Source: Xestospongia muta (lineage: Eukaryota; Porifera; Demospongiae; Haplosclerida; Petrosiidae). Taken from it: 64,000 bases of DNA. The position numbers and the translations under genes were made by a program. Shown here in pieces: positions 60,336-64,000 of the stretch. The stretch spans positions 4,156,501 through 4,220,500 of the forward strand of contig OY848929.1 in assembly GCA_963693285.1 (NCBI GenBank), in the 5' to 3' direction. The notes beneath the pieces were generated by a model. That model saw nothing but the letters and a program-made list of their open reading frames with translations, was not told where the DNA came from and ran no database searches. Position 1 is the first letter of the stretch; each line of letters begins with the position of its first letter.

Positions 60336-62205
60336 ACAGTTATATTAAAACACAGGGTCACATTCAAACGCAATAAATATAATAGAAGGACATTTACATT
60401 AGGACACAGTAGACAGGAAAGTTACATTAGCACACAATAGGAAGTACATTTATATTAGGACACAGTAGACAGGATAATTACATTAGCATATAGTAGACAG
60501 GATTGTTACATTAGTAGGACATAGTAAACAGGACACAGGACAGCAGACAGGATGATTACATGTGCTCACACCAGACAGAAAACAGAAAACAGAACATAGC
60601 AGACAGGATGGTTACGTCAGAACAGTACAAGGATATTTACATTAGACACAGTAGACAGCACAGTCACATTAGGACACAGTAGACAGGATATTTACATTAG
60701 GATACAGTAGACTGGACAAACCATAGACAAGACGGTTGACAGTAGACAGGACAGTTACGTTGAAAGACATTAGACAGGGTAGTAAGAATGAAAGACAGTA
60801 GACAGGATATTACATTAAAAGACAATAGACAGGACAGGTACATTAAAAGACAGTAGACAGGAAGTTACATTAAAAGACAATAGACAGGACAGGTACATTA
60901 AAAGACAGTAGACAGGAAGTTACATTAAAAGACAGTAGACAGGACAGGTACATTAATAGTAGACAGGAAGTTACATTAAAAGACAGTAGACAGTACAGTT
61001 ACATTACAGTTACATTAAAAGACAGTAGACAGGAAGTTACATTAAAAGACAGTAGACAGGAAGTTACATTAAAAGACAGTAGACGGGACAGGTACATTAA
61101 TAGTAGACAGGAAGTTACATTAAAAAACAGTAGACAGTACAGTTACATTAAAAGACAGTAGACAGGACATTTACATTAAAAGATAGTAGACAGGAAGTTA
61201 CATTAAAAGACAGTAGACAGGAAGTTACATTAAAAGACAGTAGACGGGACAGGTACATTAATAGTAGACAGGAAGTTACATTAAAAAACAGTAGACAGTA
61301 CAGTTACATTAAAAGACAGTAGACAGGACATTTACATTAAAAGATAGTAGACAAGAAGTTACATTAAAAGACAGTAGACAGGAAGTTACATTAAAAGACA
61401 GTAGACAGGACATGTACAGGTACATTAATAGTAGACAGGAAATTACATTAAAAGACAGTAGACAGTACAGTTACATTAAAAGACAGTAGACAGGAAGTTA
61501 CATTAAAAGACAGTAGACAGGAAGTTACATTAAAAGATAGTAGACAGGTAGTTACATTAAAAGACAGTAGACAGGAAGTTACATTAAAAGACAGTAGACA
61601 GGTAGTTACATTAAAAGACAGTAGACAGGAAGTTACATTAAAAGACAGTAGACAGGAAGTTACATTAAAAGACAGTAGACAGGAAGTTACATTAAAAGAC
61701 AGTAGACAGGACATGTACAGGTACATTAATAGTAGACAGGAAGTTACATTAAAAGACAGTAGACAGTACAGTTACATTAAAAGACAGTAGACAGGAAGTT
61801 ACATTAAAAGACAGTAGACAGGAAGTTACATTAAAAGATAGTAGACAGGTAGTTACATTAAAAGACAGTAGACAGGAAGTTACATTAAAAGACAGTAGAC
61901 GGGACAGGTACATTAATAGTAGACAGGAAGTTACATTAAAAGACAGTAGACAGTACGGTTACATTAAAAGACAGTAGACAGGACATTTACATTAAAAGAT
62001 AGTAGACAAGAAGCTACATTAAAAGACAGTAGACAGGACATAAAATTAAAGACAGTGGACAGGACAGTTAATTAGGAGACTGTAGACAGGAAAATTACAT
62101 TAGGATACACTGGGCAGGAGTTACATTAAAAGACAGTAGACAGGACAGGTACATTAACAGTAGACAGGACAATTACATTAAAAGACAGTAGACAGGACAG
62201 GAGGA
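60336..62205. repeat. Satellite array 2, 27-bp unit
   Basis: About 65 copies of AAAAGACAGTAGACAGGA plus AGTTACATT, period 27 bp, degenerate and irregular at the left end and homogenised from about 60800. Higher-order blocks recur with ACAGGTACATTAATAGTAGACAGG. It is a diverged relative of array 1 (shared GACA(CA)GTAGA-GG core and TTA-CATTA spacer). The minus-strand frame at 61448-61726 is a 9-residue repeat translation of the array and is not a gene. Confidence 0.93.
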
Positions 62206-62883
62206 GACAACAAATGAACAACTGAAGAAATATCTTCATACAAATAGGCAGTAAGTAGATAGACATGAGCCTTAAATTAAGATATAAGAAATTAAATGAC
62301 ATGCGGGAAAGCTATCAAATAAAATTAATAGGTGAAACTACTACATTCATATTGCTCATACAGCAAGTTGTATAGGGAATATGCAGGAAGATATACTTCA
62401 AACACAATTTACTATAATGAAAGGATAATAGGCTATAAATATAATGAGAGATCTATATGCTGTAATGCTCTACATACAACAAGTGCAAGAGAGAGGAATT
62501 ATATGAACATCACAAGCTAATACTAATACAAAAGTAGACACAAGGAGGATAAACAGGCTTGTATTAAACAAAGAGACTTGACTGATCTTATTCAGACTTG
62601 CTACATTGTACTAAATATACTGGTTTCAAAAGTCTATAATATTACAGGGAAAAATGCCAGGCTTAGTTAGGGTACCAATGCACTAAATAAAGGCTAAATG
62701 AAGAAGAAACTAAAACTGACTAAAGCTCACTGAATACAAAAGTTAAATGGGACAAACTAGCTATACTAACAAACATGGAGTACTGTTACTCTGACCGTAT
62801 TTGTTACTACTGTCTTCCACTTTTTTGTAGCCAGGAACAGCTTTGTCTCAGTATTTACTGCAGAGAACACTATCAGAACCACT
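62206..62883. other. Intergenic, nothing recognised
   Basis: AT-rich; the short frame at 62332-62520 has no supporting feature. Confidence 0.5.
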
Positions 62884-63170
62884 CGACAACATGACTCCAG
62901 ATCTTTCTTCTTGTCTTGCTAACACCCCTGCAGAAGTAACGTCCTGACAGAGAGATGGCTAAAATGAAGTAAGGGCGTCGACAACATGACTCCAGATCTT
63001 TCTTCTTGTCTTGCTAACAGCCCTGCAGAAGTAACGTCCTGACAGAGAGATGGCTTAAATGAAGTTAGGGCGTCGACAACATGACTCCAGATCTTTCTTC
63101 TTGTCTTGCTAACAGCCCTGCAGAAGTAACGTCCTGACAGAGAGATGGCTAAAATGAAGTAAGGGCGTCT
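62884..63170. repeat. 95-bp tandem repeat, three copies
   Basis: Three almost identical 95-bp copies starting CGACAACATGACTCCAGATC at 62884, 62979 and 63074, GC-richer than the surroundings. Because 95 is not a multiple of three, the frame spanning them on the minus strand shifts between copies and is unlikely to be coding. Confidence 0.93.
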
Positions 63171-63217
63171 AAGATTAATATTTTCTAGTAAAAAATTGGC
63201 GCTACTAGGGCGGCTAG

Positions 63218-63307
63218 TCGAACTGAGCATGCTCAGTTGATCATCGAGATCGCGCCATGATAGTACTGAGCATGCTCAGTTCATCATCGTGATCGCGCCA
63301 TGATAGT
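63218..63307. repeat. Palindromic duplicated motif
   Basis: Two copies of a roughly 45-bp unit, each with the perfect 14-bp palindrome CTGAGCATGCTCAG followed by ATCATCG-GATCGCGCCATGATAG. High CpG content in an AT-rich region suggests a promoter, binding-site cluster or mobile-element end. Confidence 0.8.
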
Positions 63308-64000
63308 AACAACAATGTAACTTCCTATATTATCTAGTACACAATAAACATTGTCTTTCTGAATGTAAGTTTATTAATCACACATATATGAAGCCCTGCC
63401 TTTGTATTGCAGCATGTCATCATCTTGTTACAATGGGTGGAGTTACTGCCTAGCATTTGGACCAATTGAGGAATTCTGCCGGCAGACCATATCGTTTATT
63501 AAGTATCCTTCCCAATAAACAATATAAACATTTATACATAACATTAGTAGTTGAAACAGTAAATATATAAAATCACATCAATACAACAAAATACTGATTA
63601 ATTTTAACATAAATAAAATCAAAAGTTATAAATCAGTACTATTGATGTAGACATTTCTAATGTCTATATTTTACAGTTATCTTTGTAGAATGTGCAGTAG
63701 TCAATGACCAAGATCACCACATGTTAAGTCTATGAAGTTGACTTTCTTTAACCTATATATATCATCAAAAAGTATAATGAGAGGATGTCCACTTAATAAT
63801 AATTGTTGAGCAGTAGTTCCAATAATAGTACAAATAATTATAAATCAATATATTATCTATATAATTTAAACAAATTGAGAATTGAGTGAAGGTATCAAAT
63901 CACTTGAAAATTTTTATGAAGTTATAATTATAGGTCATTGTTAAGTGGCATTAATATCACTGCTCTTAAATGATGCATTGTGCTTTTAAAATTACAAAAG
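63308..64000. other. Intergenic, nothing recognised
   Basis: AT-rich to the right edge; no gene or repeat that I can support. Confidence 0.5.

Noticed and set aside
61448..61726. Minus-strand frame with 9-residue repeats
   Set aside because: It is a direct translation of the 27-bp satellite, with no start context or unique sequence.
57240..62205. CRISPR-like array of 27-29 bp repeats
   Set aside because: Repeats are contiguous or separated by repeat variants; there are no unique spacers, no cas genes, and the setting is eukaryotic.
62919..63230. 103-codon minus-strand frame over the 95-bp repeats
   Set aside because: The repeat period is not a multiple of three, so each copy is read in a different frame; it looks non-coding.

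Overview
This window is eukaryotic and animal-like. It carries at least thirteen multi-exon protein-coding genes. Their introns follow GT-AG and are often only 50-150 nt, intergenic gaps are commonly 90-600 bp, and the background is AT-rich with many micro- and minisatellites. The genes are metazoan housekeeping or trafficking genes: synaptotagmin-like, SPC24-like, USP47, NAA60, MON1, TTLL12, DERA, PPP6R, TSG101, TBC1D15/17, CC2D1 and YJU2. Together with a relic of a Cys-rich family with a CPFDYC motif, they suggest a compact basal-metazoan genome, most likely a demosponge such as Amphimedon. The organism call is inference; no database search was run. Exon models were joined by eye from splice sites, reading phase and recalled family sequences.

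Layout. 1-5 kb: an intergenic stretch with one possible exon, a two-C2-domain synaptotagmin-like gene (-) and a twin-CX9C mitochondrial protein (-). 4.9-18.6 kb: an SPC24-like kinetochore gene (+), then a tandem segmental duplication. Copy A (6.4-10.7 kb, -) and copy B (12.0-18.6 kb, -) are both USP47 genes. They are separated by scrambled pieces of USP47, a MITE-like element and a broken SPC24 copy. Copy B is complete (33 exons, 1346 codons, catalytic Cys/His/Asp present). Copy A keeps an intact frame (880 codons) but has lost exactly the catalytic core. 19-23.4 kb: an RA-domain protein (+) and NAA60 (+). 23.6-28 kb: MON1 (-), with a small membrane-protein ORF on the opposite strand inside an intron. 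28-32.6 kb: TTLL12 (+), head-to-head with MON1. 32.8-34 kb: DERA (-). 34.6-40.9 kb: PPP6R (+). 41.9-44 kb: TSG101 (-). 44.3-47.9 kb: TBC1D15/17 (+), interrupted by a 200-N gap. 48.1-52.1 kb: CC2D1 (+). 52.2-53.6 kb: YJU2 (-). 53.6-64 kb: gene-poor, with a pseudogene relic and large satellite arrays.

Functionally, several genes act on late endosomes. MON1 belongs to the Rab7 exchange factor, TBC1D15/17 is a Rab7 GAP, TSG101 is ESCRT-I, and CC2D1/Lgd binds ESCRT-III. They sit within about 28 kb. Pure CT dinucleotide tracts repeatedly lie directly against 3' splice sites, always with CT on the transcribed-gene sense strand. One roughly 60-bp minisatellite occurs in introns of two different genes, in opposite orientation.
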